Below, in pieces: positions 50,381-63,500 of a stretch of 64,000 nt of DNA. Under the pieces are notes generated by a model. That model was not told the origin of the DNA, made no database searches, and saw only the letters and a program-made list of their open reading frames with translations. The translations under genes and the position numbers were made by a program. Within the stretch, counting starts at the first letter, position 1. Each line of letters begins with the position of its first letter. The stretch covers positions 7,208,339-7,272,338 of the forward strand of contig CM049316.1 of the NCBI GenBank assembly GCA_026874595.1, read 5' to 3'. The DNA comes from Sipunculus nudus (taxonomy: Eukaryota; Annelida; Sipuncula; Golfingiida; Sipunculidae).

Positions 50381-50578
50381 CAGGGGCGGATCCAGGATTT
50401 AGGAAAAGGAGGGGTCAAACCCAGGAGGACTATTGAAAACATAAAAAAAATTCCCCAGGTCCAGAAAAGGGGGGTCCTGGCTGCAATCTGTGGCCTGAAA
50501 CCCTTAAAAATGGTTGTGGCAGCTGAAAAAAAGGGGAGGGGTCCACACCCCCTGGAACCCCCCTTTCTGGATCCGCTT
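50381..50578. mobile_element. Small MITE-like element with GGATCCA ends
   Basis: Starts GGGGCGGATCCAGGATTT and ends CTTTCTGGATCCGCTT, inverted ends of about ten bases around a 200-base G/C-tract-rich body (GAGGGGTCAAACCC, GGGGTCCACACCCCC). Confidence 0.6.
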
Positions 50579-51330
50579 CATAATAAACTACAATTGTCTA
50601 CAATACTAGAAACAAGAAAAAGGTCTGGCCCATAGACTTAATTCCGGAAAAAACGGCTGGGCAATAAGACTAGTTTGGGGGAGAGTAATGGACTTTGGAC
50701 TGAGGAGTGCACACTCCTTCCTTGTTTTACCTCCTTGGTTGGATCTACAGTGGAGAGTTTATATGGTCGAGATTTCCTATTCACGAACCATGGTGTAAAA
50801 CCATGCTCCTTTTGGTTGAGAGAGTGCGTAGCTATAGTCTGGTTCCCATAAAAAAATAACCTCAAATACCCATTTTTTAAAACAAAACACATCCTGACAT
50901 ACATCCAGTTTCTACGCATTATTTAAATAATCAAATAATAATAATACCAGTAATAATAACAGCATTCACAAAAAAATTTATATGATAATAAAACCGAAAA
51001 CAAATAATTATAATGATGATAATAATAATGTGTGATTCTTCAATCAGATACAGTACACTGATATCTAAGCACTTATACCTCCAACAGTGAACAGTTCAAA
51101 AGGCCGAAATCGTACTGTGCCGACCTCGTACGGTTGAGATCGCAAAGGTGCGAGATCTCCAGAAATCTAGACAGGAATCAAGTGTTTTGGAGACTGTCCA
51201 TAAATTGTGGGAAATGTATGAAAAGATAAAACTAAATATCACTATATGATCAAGCCAGCATAACCACTACTTGTCACATGTATAACATGCATCACACTTT
51301 AGTTCAAGGAGGAAATATTTCAAGACTCAC

Positions 51331-51508
51331 GGTTTTACATTTCCTGCTAACTGACCGACAGAGGGCGTTATACACTAAATTAAAGCACGAAATATAACGC
51401 CTTCCAGAATAAATTGGTTCTGAAGTTTTGACAAGAACGACGTACGGATGTTTAGTGACAGCTTTGTTGCATAGTTAACAGACTGTTAGACCACAAATAG
51501 ACAGATAG
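51331..51508. promoter_or_regulatory. Candidate bidirectional promoter with two divergent 5' UTR exons
   Basis: Both genes need an upstream non-coding exon, because each start-codon exon has an acceptor in front of its 5' UTR. On the minus strand a donor AAAACC|GTGAGTC sits at 51330; on the plus strand a donor GACAGATAG|GTGAGTA sits at 51509. The stretch between contains several CpGs (GGGCGTTA, ACGACGTACGG) in otherwise CpG-poor DNA. Inference only; the transcription starts are not visible. Confidence 0.4.
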
Positions 51509-53024
51509 GTGAGTATGTCCAAATATTAAAATGGACTTATAGTTATACCGAGTAAGTTGTTAATTAAATTTAGAAAATGCGGAAATGTGAATGATTACAG
51601 TAAACTGCGGGTGGATTTTAACCCCAGCTCACCCCAGCTGAAGCAGTCTTGTCAGGTGACAGCCAATTTGGGCACGTTAACATGGGTGTATTTAAAAGTC
51701 GGAGAATCCCCGGAGAAATGAACAAATCCTGGAGAATTTCGGGAGAGTTTTTGTATGGATGAACACTGCCATTAAAACATATTTAATCTGCAAAAAACAG
51801 CGTGCAGTTGAAAATAGATGAATACGACAACAGTTTTCAATCTTTTGAAAGCTATTTTATCCAAAGATTTGTACACATTAAGAATTTAAACTGAAAATAA
51901 GGGACAGTCCCACTTTAGCTGGAATGAGCGAGGCAAAATAGTACACCCAACTTACCATAACTTGTGGGATCGTCATTTAGTTGAAGTCTTCAAGTCCAGT
52001 GAGATAACATGAAAAGGACAAATAATGTGACAGAATTCAACAGTTAATTGTAAAACGCATATAACGATTAAAATCAGGGGTATAGGGAATATACAGGTGC
52101 TATTAATGGTATTAACAGTATTAATGGTGAAGAATTTCAGAATGCTGATGTTGTGGTTGTTTCGTCCACAGACACATTCTGATTCGCTCTGCTGCTCTAC
52201 ACTAATGTCTTGAGTTTGGCACTACTGTGAAAACTGTGTATAGTTCTAAATAGGGGAACCTGTTTAGAATCATATACGTAAGATTTTATCCTGTGTCAAC
52301 ATAAAATAATTACTGTTCCTTTTTAGTGTCTCTGTATGTTTTATGAAACTTCTGAAAGGTTGTAGCACCAGTGAAATCCTCAAATGCCCTACATATCCAT
52401 TATTTTAACAAGAGCCCTGAAGTTTAGAGAAGAAGTCACCATAATTAAATGAAGTATCCCACAGTCCTTTGCAAGGGGATCTTGACAGGGAACCTGCTCT
52501 GATCTTATTGCATTTGGAACTGAGAAAAGCAGCCGTTAATGGGGGTCCATGCAGGGTACCAGTCGATCAGTGTTTCAGCTCACAACAAGTTCAAAAAGTT
52601 TGTTTAAATTACAGCAGGACCACAAGGATCTTTAGGGGATAATATTTTAGTGTTAAGGTAAGAATATATTATGTTGCCTGAAAGACCCTTTTACTACCAA
52701 AGGCATGAACAGATGATTTTTTGTGTATATGTAACACTTTTAGAGTTTTTTGGTGCCTCCTACCATTTCACCATTACAAGGCCACAGTGTACAGGTCAGG
52801 GCCACAACTGTGATCATATCACAGTTGTAGAGTCCACAATTGTATTGGTGATTTTTTTTTCCTGGAGTGTCATAAAAAATCATTTGCATTATTACAACTT
52901 TGACAAAAAAAGGTCAGTTAATTGGATATAAACGCTGTATACATGTACGTTGTATACAAGTGTATACAGAAATTTCGTAATTTCCTTTGTAAAATAAATT
53001 TTGATGATTTTAAATGAATTGCTG

Positions 53025-53500
53025 TTTTTAGCTCAGCTGACTATAATCATGATCCTTTGTCCGTTGTCTCTGTTAAAAAGGTATGTTTTGAAACCATAAG
53101 ACCTACAAATCCAAAATTTGACACAGAGTTAGATGTCCCTAAATTCTCCTACCATAACAAAAATTAGGTCACTGTGACTTCATTCCTCGAGTACCTTGTC
53201 AAAACATCAAGAAATATATTTACCTTTTTTACATGTTGATGGTTGAAGCTAGAGTCTTTTTTAAGGATATAACTATATTTATTTTAGATTTAATTATATA
53301 CCAGATATTAGATCAGAATTTTTAAATTTTTTATGTTGATAGCACAAAATCAAAATCAGTACCTTAAATTTTGGCCAACTTTGATCTTATTTTTATGAGC
53401 ACTGTTACTTTAATTTTCACAGCTTGTTCACACAAGGATTAAATCTTTTATAATCTGAAATTTCAAAACAATTGGTCAAAACTTTTATTCAAGGTTTCAT
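53025..53500 (-). repeat. Dispersed repeat family A, inverted 3' fragment
   Basis: TTTTTAGCTCAGCTGACTAT is the reverse complement of the family A end; similarity runs on through AAATTTTGGCCAACTTTGAT. Confidence 0.75.
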
Positions 53501-54140
53501 CCACCATGTCAAGTAATGATTAAAAACAGGCCAGCCCAGTACCCTGGTATGCAGAGAAAGAGAGCTACAGCCCTGGTCTCCCCAGCCTATTACATAACAC
53601 TCCTGGCTCCCTTTGCCCAGCTGAGTCTCAGTTCCCCTCAGTTGCAATTTTTTGCCTGTAAGCACTGTTGATTTAAGATCATAGTATGCACATATATGGA
53701 TTTAAGCTTTGAAAGGTATTAAATGAATTAAAACAAGCTTTTATCCAAGTTTTAAGAAGACCATGTCATAAAAATAACTGCTTTTTACATCAGGCATAGC
53801 CTACATGCTATAGAAGGTGTGGCCACCTGAGGCTGTTTATGTAACAATTGACAAGTCATATAAACAAGATTAACATTTTCAATGTTAAATTCAATTTTTG
53901 TTCAGACTGTTGAAAAAATTGATTTTTTTAACAAAATATTTCAGGATTTGAATCCCAAGCTCAACATATTGCAAATTTATGTTTATAATTTTTTTTTATT
54001 CAAGCGTGATTATATATTAATATCTAATCTAAGTGCTCATTAACATGTTTGAATATATAATAAGGTGTAAATACTTTGTAGCATTTCATTCTTATATCTT
54101 AAACTTTTAAAGTTGGCTAGACCATGGTATGAATAAGTTC

Positions 54141-55705
54141 CAGGGTTGGGTTTTAGGCTGCCCAAAACCTGTTTTCGGCAGGACAGAGCCTAAAACCTGC
54201 CTTTAACTGCCTAAAATAGGTTATAACCTGCCTAAAACTGCCTTAAACTGCCTAAAACCTTACTTACCCTTACCTATGTCTTGCAGTTTAACTATGTTTT
54301 ATTGTTACACAGCTAAATGCATAACAGAAATATGCTCAACAAATTAAAAGTGAGGAACACTTTATTCAAACTAAACAAATAAACCATGATACAAACAAAA
54401 GCAACAAATGAATACAACACTGCTTCAGGTTTTCCAAATGACAGTTTAGCTTGTATCCCAAAATCATATTCTGAGGTCTCCTACCTCCATTACTGCCAAT
54501 TTATAAATGAATGCTAATACAATAAGCTTAACCAGACTCTTTGATTGGCTTTTTGATCACAATGGATTAAATTTTGTGATATATGTGAAAGAAGTTTTTC
54601 CCCAATTCAAAAAGTTGTTCCATTTACACTGATGAATAGTCCTTTATACTGTAGTCTCACTAACATATTGTGTATGTTTTAAATACGTGTAGCTTCAAAT
54701 GGCAAAAAGCAAAAGATTGATTTTATAAATAAAAAAACATCTTTTATGCTAGCCTTAAACTAAAATATGATATCTTTTGCATTATCTGATAATGAACAAG
54801 ATTTCCACTAGTTGTTTATGTCCTTAGCTAGGTCATCCATTGTCAAATTTTTAGATTTTGTGCACATACTTATTGTCTATATAATGATGGAAATGCTCTG
54901 TTAACTGTATGATTAGATTGTGAAAATGAACCCCCATGAAACACTAAAATTAGTATAAAACTGAAAAATGCTAAAATATATTGCAGTGAATATGTTGCAA
55001 ACCACAGAATATTCATAATAACTTTTGGGCCATGTTCATTCTAAAGGCCTGAGAAACCAACATGTCATGGTCAGGGGCCCTGACTGCATCACTCAGTAAA
55101 AAGTTTTACTCATGAACAGTTTTTAGGGCAAGGGCTGTGATTTCATCACCCTAGTTATGTATGAAAGTTCACATGAACATCTACTGTTACACAATAGTAG
55201 GACTTATGACCATTGGGTCTTATCACCCCATTACCCTGATAAATAGTAATTAACAGGTCTAATCAAGCATGCCTACCCCCCCCCCCCCCCCCCCCCCGCG
55301 ATACACATAGTTACAGGAGGTATACTTGAGGCTCTATTACATCATTTCAGGTAGCAGATCACTCATTAGGAAACCCATAGGGTCCTGATAATAACTTAAC
55401 ATTGGCCAATGAAACCATGTACCAAACAAACATGGTCTCATGCTCAAGAAACCTATACAGGCTCTCAACAGTCAACAGGAAATCATGCATTACTTGTAAT
55501 ACCTGATACCTTCCAGAAAACCAGCAAAGCCTTGTGACTGCATCACCCCAGCCAGTTTGGTAGTTTTATAGATCTTTAAGTGAAAAATTCAAACAAATAT
55601 AGGTTTTAGGCACTTTTGGTGCCCAAAACCTGTTTTAGGCGGGGCAGTTTTAACCAGGTTAAAACCTATGGTTAAAACCTTCCTGCCTAAAACTTGCCAA
55701 CCCTG
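54141..55705. mobile_element. Inverted-end element with CAGGGTTGG termini and CCTAAAACCTGCC repeats
   Basis: Left end CAGGGTTGGGTTTTAGGC, right end (inverted) CAGGGTTGGCAAGTTTTAGGC. Both ends carry several short TAAAACCTGCC units. The termini resemble those of the element at 3342-5809. Interior has a 19-base C tract near 55278 and no intact reading frame. Confidence 0.65.
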
Positions 55706-57449
55706 TGAATAACACTGGTACACTCAATCCAACTGTTTACTGCCCAGTAGGATACTCAGGACTGCTGGAGATTGATGCTGTGTCTCATTCTTCTGGTCAG
55801 ACATGTTGTCTGTTTATTTTCAGTTCTTCAGATTTCAATTAACCCAAACTGTCTTCATTGTAAAATTGTAAATGTTGAAAATTTGTAAAAGACAGAGTCA
55901 ACCCGAGTCAGATGTAATGGATATATAAAGAGTGTCAGAAATTTACTGAAACATTAATAGTTTGAACACTGAAGGGGTAAATGTTGTGAATAAATTTGTA
56001 TGCTAATGTGTTTAAAAACTGACTTTTTGACTAAAATCACACTTTTAAAATTGATGCTTTGATGTGGGAGTCAGATTTTCATAAATTGCTTTTTGTTTTC
56101 TATTTGTACAGCTTGCTCCATTTAATTGAAATCTGGTTAACTTAAAGTTCTGCTTAAAGTTCTGCTTAATGGAAACAATCTACAAAGTCCCAAAACATTT
56201 CATATCTGTCATGTATTAACTTTGCCATTTATTTGAAATAGCTATAATCAAAATTTTCTGATATTCAAACTAACATTTCTGACAATGCGGCTCCATCTTA
56301 GGCTAATTGAAACCACTACTGGTGAAGGTGTTAATTACCCTTGCTCTGGTCACCAAGCTAATGTGGATAGTGGTTTTCACATCTCTGTGGCTCTGCCTTT
56401 GATAGTGCACCACCAACGCAACAAAAGGGACATCAGTTGAGCTTGCTAGAATCATCAGAGCATTTTGTTTATTACATCCTTGGTTGATCTCTGGTTGAAC
56501 AAATTAACAGAACTACTGATACTCACAACTTACTCCCTAACATCCCTGTTTTTAATGTAATTAAACCTACACATGTGCTTAGTTTAATTCTTTCCATATT
56601 TAAATCTCAACAATCTTGTGTTTTACTTGTGCTTCTCCAGTGTTCACAAAATGTGTGATGTAATTTTTTATGTTGGTATATGGCTAATTACTGTGCACAT
56701 GATGCATTAAAGGACTTTTTACTCAGCCTATGAGTTGTTTTAATTTGATGTTTATTACCTAGCTACTTGACCCAGCTCATGATGTACTGGATGATACATT
56801 TTTAATTTACACCTACCAGTATCTATGTAAAAGTAACAACAGCTCCTCTCTTTGTAGGTTATAAACATTGAAAATGAAAATTGTGAATATAAAGATAAAT
56901 TTTTCCACTGCAGTTTTATGTGTTCAACTGAAATGAAAAAAGGGTTTCTTAACATTTCTTGACTCCAGTTGCAAATTTTATCATTACATTATTTCAAAGT
57001 TTTACAGGACATTTAATCATCAAAACCAAAGATCTCCTGTTGTGGCAATGTAAAACTGCTCTTCAGATAAAATAAATATCTGGTATAAATTTTTTAAATT
57101 TCTGCATTGGAACAAGCCAGTTTCAATTATCCAAAATCCTCTGTATTTGGACCTTGTAACATTATGAGCAGATTTGTTCTACCAGGTAACCTGTTTTTCC
57201 CGTACTGATAAGTCACTTTTAAAGGTATTTGATAATGTTTTCAGTGTGTTGGCAATTAGTTTGAGATCAGTTGAAGTCTACTAGGTTGTTAAGATCATAA
57301 GCCATGTTGTGCAGGAATGCAAAACAAAGCCTATGTGTATTTAACTGAGAGTGAATAGCTGATATACTAGGAACACATGGTTCAGAAATGACTTCTGAGT
57401 AAAATTATATAGTGATGGTTTGATTAGAGATTGCTAAGTATCTCTCTCA

Positions 57450-60156
57450 TTAGCGAATCTGAGCATATGCGATGGTGCGGCATCGTCCGTCGTGTGTCAT
57501 GCGTCGTCTGTATGTTAACCATAGCTATCTCAAAAACGGCAGAAGCTAGCATCACCAAATTTTTTGCAAATAGTCAACTGAAAAAACTCTATCGGATTTT
57601 GTTTATTTTTTTTTTCTAACTGCATTTTCTTAGATTTTATAGGGAAAAAGCTAAAAAAGCTTTAAAAATCTTCTTCTCCAAAACTGTCCAGCCAAACTGT
57701 CCAAATTATTTCACAGAAATGATCCCTGAAACAATCTCTCTCAAGTTTGTTCGAATGGTTTCAGTTGTGAGATTTTTGGCCGAGTTACAGGAGGTTGAAC
57801 ATCTGTCCAAAAAAGCAGACTAAATTAAAATCTCAGAAACGGCTAGAGCTATCATCAGCAAATTTTATACCAATGTTTGTCACATATGTCATATCTGAAA
57901 TTGATGTATTGGTGGCACCACCTACATTGATGTGTTTTTTACTAGCGAAAATGTAATTTTAAACTCTTCCAGCTTTTACCCAGATTTATGATGAAACTGT
58001 TAAACTTATTGGTTTAAACTTTACAAGAATTATTCTGTGGTAGGATTCTGCCAGTTTTATAAGAATAGATTGGGTAAATACAGCTTTAAAAAAGCATTGT
58101 AGCCAATTGAAAAAGGCTTTCTGTGTTTGAAAACAGATTTGACCCCATGCTGAGTTTCAGCAGCCAAGTCAAGGGGTCACTCAGTACAAACAGGTGGGGT
58201 CCAGACATCACCATGGCAACTGACCTGGCTCTGGGGGGTGTCTAAACAATGTGTCTAGACGCCCAGACAAAGCGTCTAGACGTCTAGATACAATGTATAG
58301 ATGCAGAATTCCCGGTTTATTGGAACTATATCTTTCAACCCTTTGAAAAAACTTGGTTTGCATTTTAAGCGAATCGGGTTTATCTTCAGGTCACATGTGC
58401 TGCACCCTCTTTTTTTGTTGACCTCTGACCTTTCCTTGCTGCCCAACGTCCATTTGTGCGTCTGTTTTTTCACATAAACCCACATATCTCGGGAACCGTT
58501 TGACTGATCAGGCTAAAAATTTTACACAAATGTAGCCCTTTGATAGCTTTATCACATACACTAAAGATGGTGGTGCCATCTGCAACCATTTTTGCACATT
58601 GTCCATCTGTTCATCTGCCTTAGGATAATATCACTCATATCTCAGAAGCGGTTTGACTTATCCACCTGAAATTTTGCAGGTTTATACATCCTGGACAGCT
58701 CTCTTGATTTTATGACAAATGGCGCCACCTACATTCAGGTTTACTCTGCAGACATCCAAGCTCATATCTGAGGAACCATTTGACTGATTGGGCCAAAATT
58801 TTGCATGTGTATAGGTCTCACATAGCTCTTCATCATAGGCGAAACTGGTGGCACCACCTGCAACCATTTATGCACAGCTTCCATCTGTTCATCTGCCTTT
58901 GGATAAAATCACTCATATCTCAGCAGTGGTTTGACTTATCCGCCTGAAATTTTGCAGGTTTATACATCCTGAACAGCTCTCTTGATTTTATGACAGGTGG
59001 CGCCACCTACATTCAGGTTTACTCTGCAGATACCAAGCTCATATCTCCAAAACCAATTGACCGATTGGTCCGAAATTTTGCATGTGTATATATCTCACAT
59101 AGCTCTTCATCATAGGCGAAACTGGTGGCGCAAACTGCAATCATTAATGCACAGTGTCCATCTGTTAATCTACCTAGGGATAAAATCACTCATATCTCAG
59201 CAGAATGTTTGACCTTTCCACCTGAAATTTTGCAGGTTTATACATCCTGGACAGCTTTCTCAATTTTATGACAGGTGGCGCCACCTACATTCAGGTTTAC
59301 ACTGCAGACATCCAAGCTCATATCTCGGGAACTGTTTGACCAATTGGGCCAAAATTTTGCATGTGTATAGATCTCACATAGCTCTTTATCATAGGCAAAA
59401 CTGGTGGGGCCATCTGCAACCTTTTATGCACAGTGTCCACCTGTTCATCTGCCTTGGGATAAAATCACTCATATCTCAGCAGTGGTTTGACTTTTCTACC
59501 TGAAATTTTGCAGGTTTATACATCCTGGACAGCTTTCTTGATTTTATGACAGGTGGCACAACCTACATTCAGGTTTACTCTGCAGACATCCAAGCTGATA
59601 TCTCAGTAACCATTTGACCGATTGGGCCGAAATTTTGCATGTGTATAGGTTTCACATAGCTCTTCCTCATAGGCAAAACTGGTGGCGCCACCTGCAACCA
59701 CTTATGCACAGCGTCCATTTGTTCATCTGCCTTGGGATAAAATCATATCTCAGCAGTGGTTTGACTTATCCACCTGAAATTTTGCAGGTTTATACATCCT
59801 GGACAATTTTCTTGATTTTTGACAGGTGGCACCACCTACATTCAGGTTTACGCTGCAGACATCCATGCTTATATGCAACACACCTCACCCTACCCCTTGC
59901 CACTAAATCCATGCCTCACTTCACCAGTCCCACTCTGATTTCTGCGAATACGCAAAGTCGCTAGTCGACTACCCATATTCTGGTTTTAAAATGTCCTAGT
60001 CTGAAACTTGCAGGTCCGAAACATCCATTTTGCTGAAATCATACTGACTAAGGTATATATGCAGGACTTAAGAGGATCAATATTAAATTTTAAAAATAAA
60101 CCTCCATTCATACTCCCAAACTTTGCACAGGTTCGCATTAGGCCTGTAGGCCTTGT
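57450..60156 (-). repeat. Dispersed repeat family B, long copy 2 (inverted)
   Basis: Reverse complement of the family at 40714-42846, with more internal units (about five of roughly 280 bases; TTTATACATCCTGGACAGCT landmarks at about 58681, 58966, 59237, 59514, 59790). Ends GCATTAGGCCTGTAGGCCTT, 270 bases upstream of the ANKRD27 start exon. Confidence 0.88.
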
Positions 60157-60423
60157 TTGTGTATGTTTAACATCAGTGTATTCAGCATATAATGTGCAAG
60201 CAATCAATTTATTCAAATGAAATAATTACAGGACATACAGCACATGTCACTTTTATAATTGTTAAACCTGAGTGTACAGTTTACCACCAGTTGTACGGAA
60301 CATAAATGTTATTGAATGGGAAATTGTAGATGGACGTTAATATTTTATTGTTATTCTTGGTGCTATATCAATTTCTTGCTCACAGAAATAAACATAAATA
60401 ATTAGAATTTTATATTGCTGCAG

Positions 60424-60557
60424 GTCACGTCTTAAAGAACAACAAGCTGTGCAGTATGACAGCCTATGATGAAAATTTGACAGAAAACAAATTCTACTGC
60501 GCCCTCTTGAGTAACTGCCCAGAGCTCTATGAAACAGCTGCTGACAACAGATGGACT
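60424..60557 (+). CDS. ANKRD27: ANKRD27 first coding exon
   Basis: Acceptor TATTGCTGCAG ends at 60423, so 60424-60455 is 5' UTR of an internal exon. An ATG at 60456 opens 34 codons (ending TAADNRWT) before the donor ACT|GTAAGTA. The start matches the conserved N-terminus. A family B repeat ends about 270 bases upstream. Confidence 0.9.
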
Positions 60558-63500
60558 GTAAGTATGAATTTATATTCACCATCTTCCATTAAAAAAGATG
60601 AATGAAAGTTTTTTTTTGCAAAGTGATGTATGGTGACCATATGACCAGTGGGAAAACTCCTTGGACAGTTGAGTGCTAAATTTTGGAGGAAAAAGTGACT
60701 TTCAAGGTCACAGATTTATTAAGTTGCTTAGGTAAAGATAATGACCACACATTTCAGCACCCTCAAAGGCATTAAAAATTTACACTGTGTTTTATGTGAC
60801 ATGATTAGTGCCTAAGACATATAAATTTTTATATTAATCTTGTATATAAGCAAAATGACTGCATTAAATATCACCCATATCACAACGCATCAAATATTTA
60901 TTACACAGAGTGGTAGAACATCGACCAAAAGACTGTCCAAGGTGCTGGGTCTTACCCCCTAACCTCTTTCTCAGTGCTGTATTTTGAAATAATTATTTTA
61001 AGGATGACCTTCATCTCATATGACAAGATTAGCCTTAACAGATTTTATCAGCAGTGGCTTGAAATTTTGCATACATAATGGAATGGTAAAAATACATTTG
61101 TGGTATTAAATGGACCTGATCAAACAATCAGTTTCTTCTAGATTTAACTTATATTAATGGTTTAAAGAAATAAACGATAATGATTATAAAGAGATGATTT
61201 ATATAATCAGAAAAAGTTTTTACTGTTGACCCATCTATCTATTAAGCCACAATGCTTGCTTTTTCTGTTTGTATGTACAGTATAAACAAGAATAATTATA
61301 GCTGTGCATGAACCTTGCTTCCATCCTAATAATGTGTAACCCCTTATATGAGGTTAGGTCGAAGCAGTCTCTCAGGAGTGTGTGCCAATACTTGTCTCAG
61401 TTTATTTCCTAAATCTTACATAAAATGCTGTCAAAGTTCATAGTCAGTTACACATGTATGTCAATGTTACAAAATTTAAAAAATGCAGACTGTTCAGAAT
61501 GCAAGCTGTTCAAATTATAAAGTGTTCAAATGCAAACTAATCAAAATACAAGCTTTTTAAAATGCAAACTTTTCATCATGCAAACTTGTCAAACTGCTCA
61601 AAATTTAAAATATTAGAATTACAGGTGCTTATCTGTGACAGTAGTGCAAACTTGAAACTTTTTCTAAGTTGCAGGATATTCAGGCATTGATTTCTTATAA
61701 GAATATTAAATTTCAATAAGATGCTTTTTCCATTATTGATGTATCAGAATTGTTTTGTTTACAGGTGAGCTGTAGGTCTTTATATAATCAGACCCTTGTT
61801 TTTAGATACATTCTAGTTGCTAAATATGGTCTGATGAATGCAGCAGCTGATGTTTAAATGCTCATGTTTGAGTACTTTTTGTTAGTTTTAACTTGTTACA
61901 ATCAACAAATCCAGAGGATTCCCCCCCCCCCCCCATTTGGTTAGGAATAGCAAAAAGTGTTTGAAACCATGGAGATTACCTTCACAGTCACTCCACACCA
62001 GGATCAGCACAGCTGCACCAGGATGTTAAGTCAGCATATCAGTTACATGATCTATGATGTAATTTTTATGAACACAGTTATCCTACTTTCCTTGTACATG
62101 TACAGTCACTATAAATATATGTGATATTTCTCTTGGTGAACATTACAGTGTGTATGTGACCCAGAGATCTCCATATCCTCTTTGCACATTTTTGGTTTGA
62201 CAGACACGTTGTTATACCAGTCGTTATTCACACTGTTGTTGAGTTTTGAGGTGTTATGGCTAAGGCTCAGTATCAGCAATCACAAGGTTGTGGGTTCAAG
62301 ACTTCAAGTCCCATTCTGATTTCTGAACCCTCTTTATGCTAAGACCCCTGTCCATGGTCTAAACCACAATGGTGCATTCTCCTAACCCTGGATTGAATGG
62401 GCACTGGAAATGTGGGGGGGGGGGGGGTTCGAGACAAATGTAGAATGAATACTGCCAGCACTTATTGTGAATATCTGGGTTGAATACTCACCATAGAGGC
62501 AAGAAAAGCCTCCAGGAGGAAGAGGCCAGAAACTGCTTACTAACATGCCTTGTTACATTTACAGTTCTGCATTCCTAGAGCTGGGTCAATTGCTAAATAT
62601 GTGTGTACAGAGGAGGATTTCCTGAACCACATCCTGGTTCCTCTGGATAAGGACGGGGCCTTCAAGACTGCAAGTGACAAGGTATGATGACAAACAATCA
62701 ACAGATACTTAGCTCATACTTGTCAAGTACTGTATCTGGCATATTAAGCACCCTGCTGTAATAAGCACCCTGTTAATAATTTTTGGGTTCTTGACAACTG
62801 TTCATTGTTAGTTATTCAAAGTTTGCCATACCTTTCAGTCATAAGTGATCATAACAGTCATATCTTCTTTTACAAGGGAAGACCACAAATACAAGATTCA
62901 AATTTGACATTATCCTTTGGATCTCATGCTGGACACCACTTGGATGGCCAGTCATTACAGTCAGGGGGAAGCTCTCATTAGGGATCAAAATGTTGTATTC
63001 ACAAAATGCTAAGTGGCCATGGCACTCTTTATACAAATATTCTGCTTGTACTTAGAATTTCATATATTGTATCAGTATATATTGATTATAGGTTTATGCT
63101 TTTGTGTCAGTTTTATAATACTTTCAAGTGCCATGATTCATATTTAATTAATTTTAAATTTTTATTGCATGTTACAGTTTATTTCTTCCGCATTAAAACA
63201 ATATTATATATGAAGTATAATCATTTTGGTGTTTAATGTATCATTTTCTGATGTAATCTCAGGAGCTATCAATACAACACAATGTGATCACCACAGGCAG
63301 TGGCTTCAAAGAAGTGAGAGCTGTAAGTACATTACTTCAGTATACATAATATATATGTTAAGAAATTCACACTTTTTGTTTCAGTGTTAACTGTGAACTA
63401 AATTGAGAATCAATCACCCAAAAACATGTTCAACCTTTAAGTTTTTTCCTGACCATACACCTGTAGCACCTGTACACATACATACATATACATGTATATT

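Larger units (their letters stand above)
46085..51330. other. Probable 5' UTR intron of WDR59
   Basis: Holds repeat fragments at 47497-48012 and 49370-49949, poly-G tracts near 48321, 48457 and 49177, and a small inverted-end element at 50381-50578. The remainder is AT-rich. No coding sequence seen. Confidence 0.5.
51509..60423. other. Probable 5' UTR intron of ANKRD27
   Basis: Contains an inverted family A fragment (53025-53500), an inverted-end element (54141-55705) and the long inverted family B copy (57450-60156). Stretches 51520-53020 and 55710-57440 show nothing I can support, though a few short frames exist there. Confidence 0.5.

Noticed and set aside
52671-52931. 86-residue plus-strand frame near the promoter region
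   Set aside because: No homology, no splice or promoter context; comparable frames occur by chance at this length.
54141-54280. Telomere-like TTTTAGGC repeats
   Set aside because: Units are irregular (TAAAACCTGCC) and occur inverted at both ends of an element, so they are subterminal transposon repeats rather than telomeric sequence.
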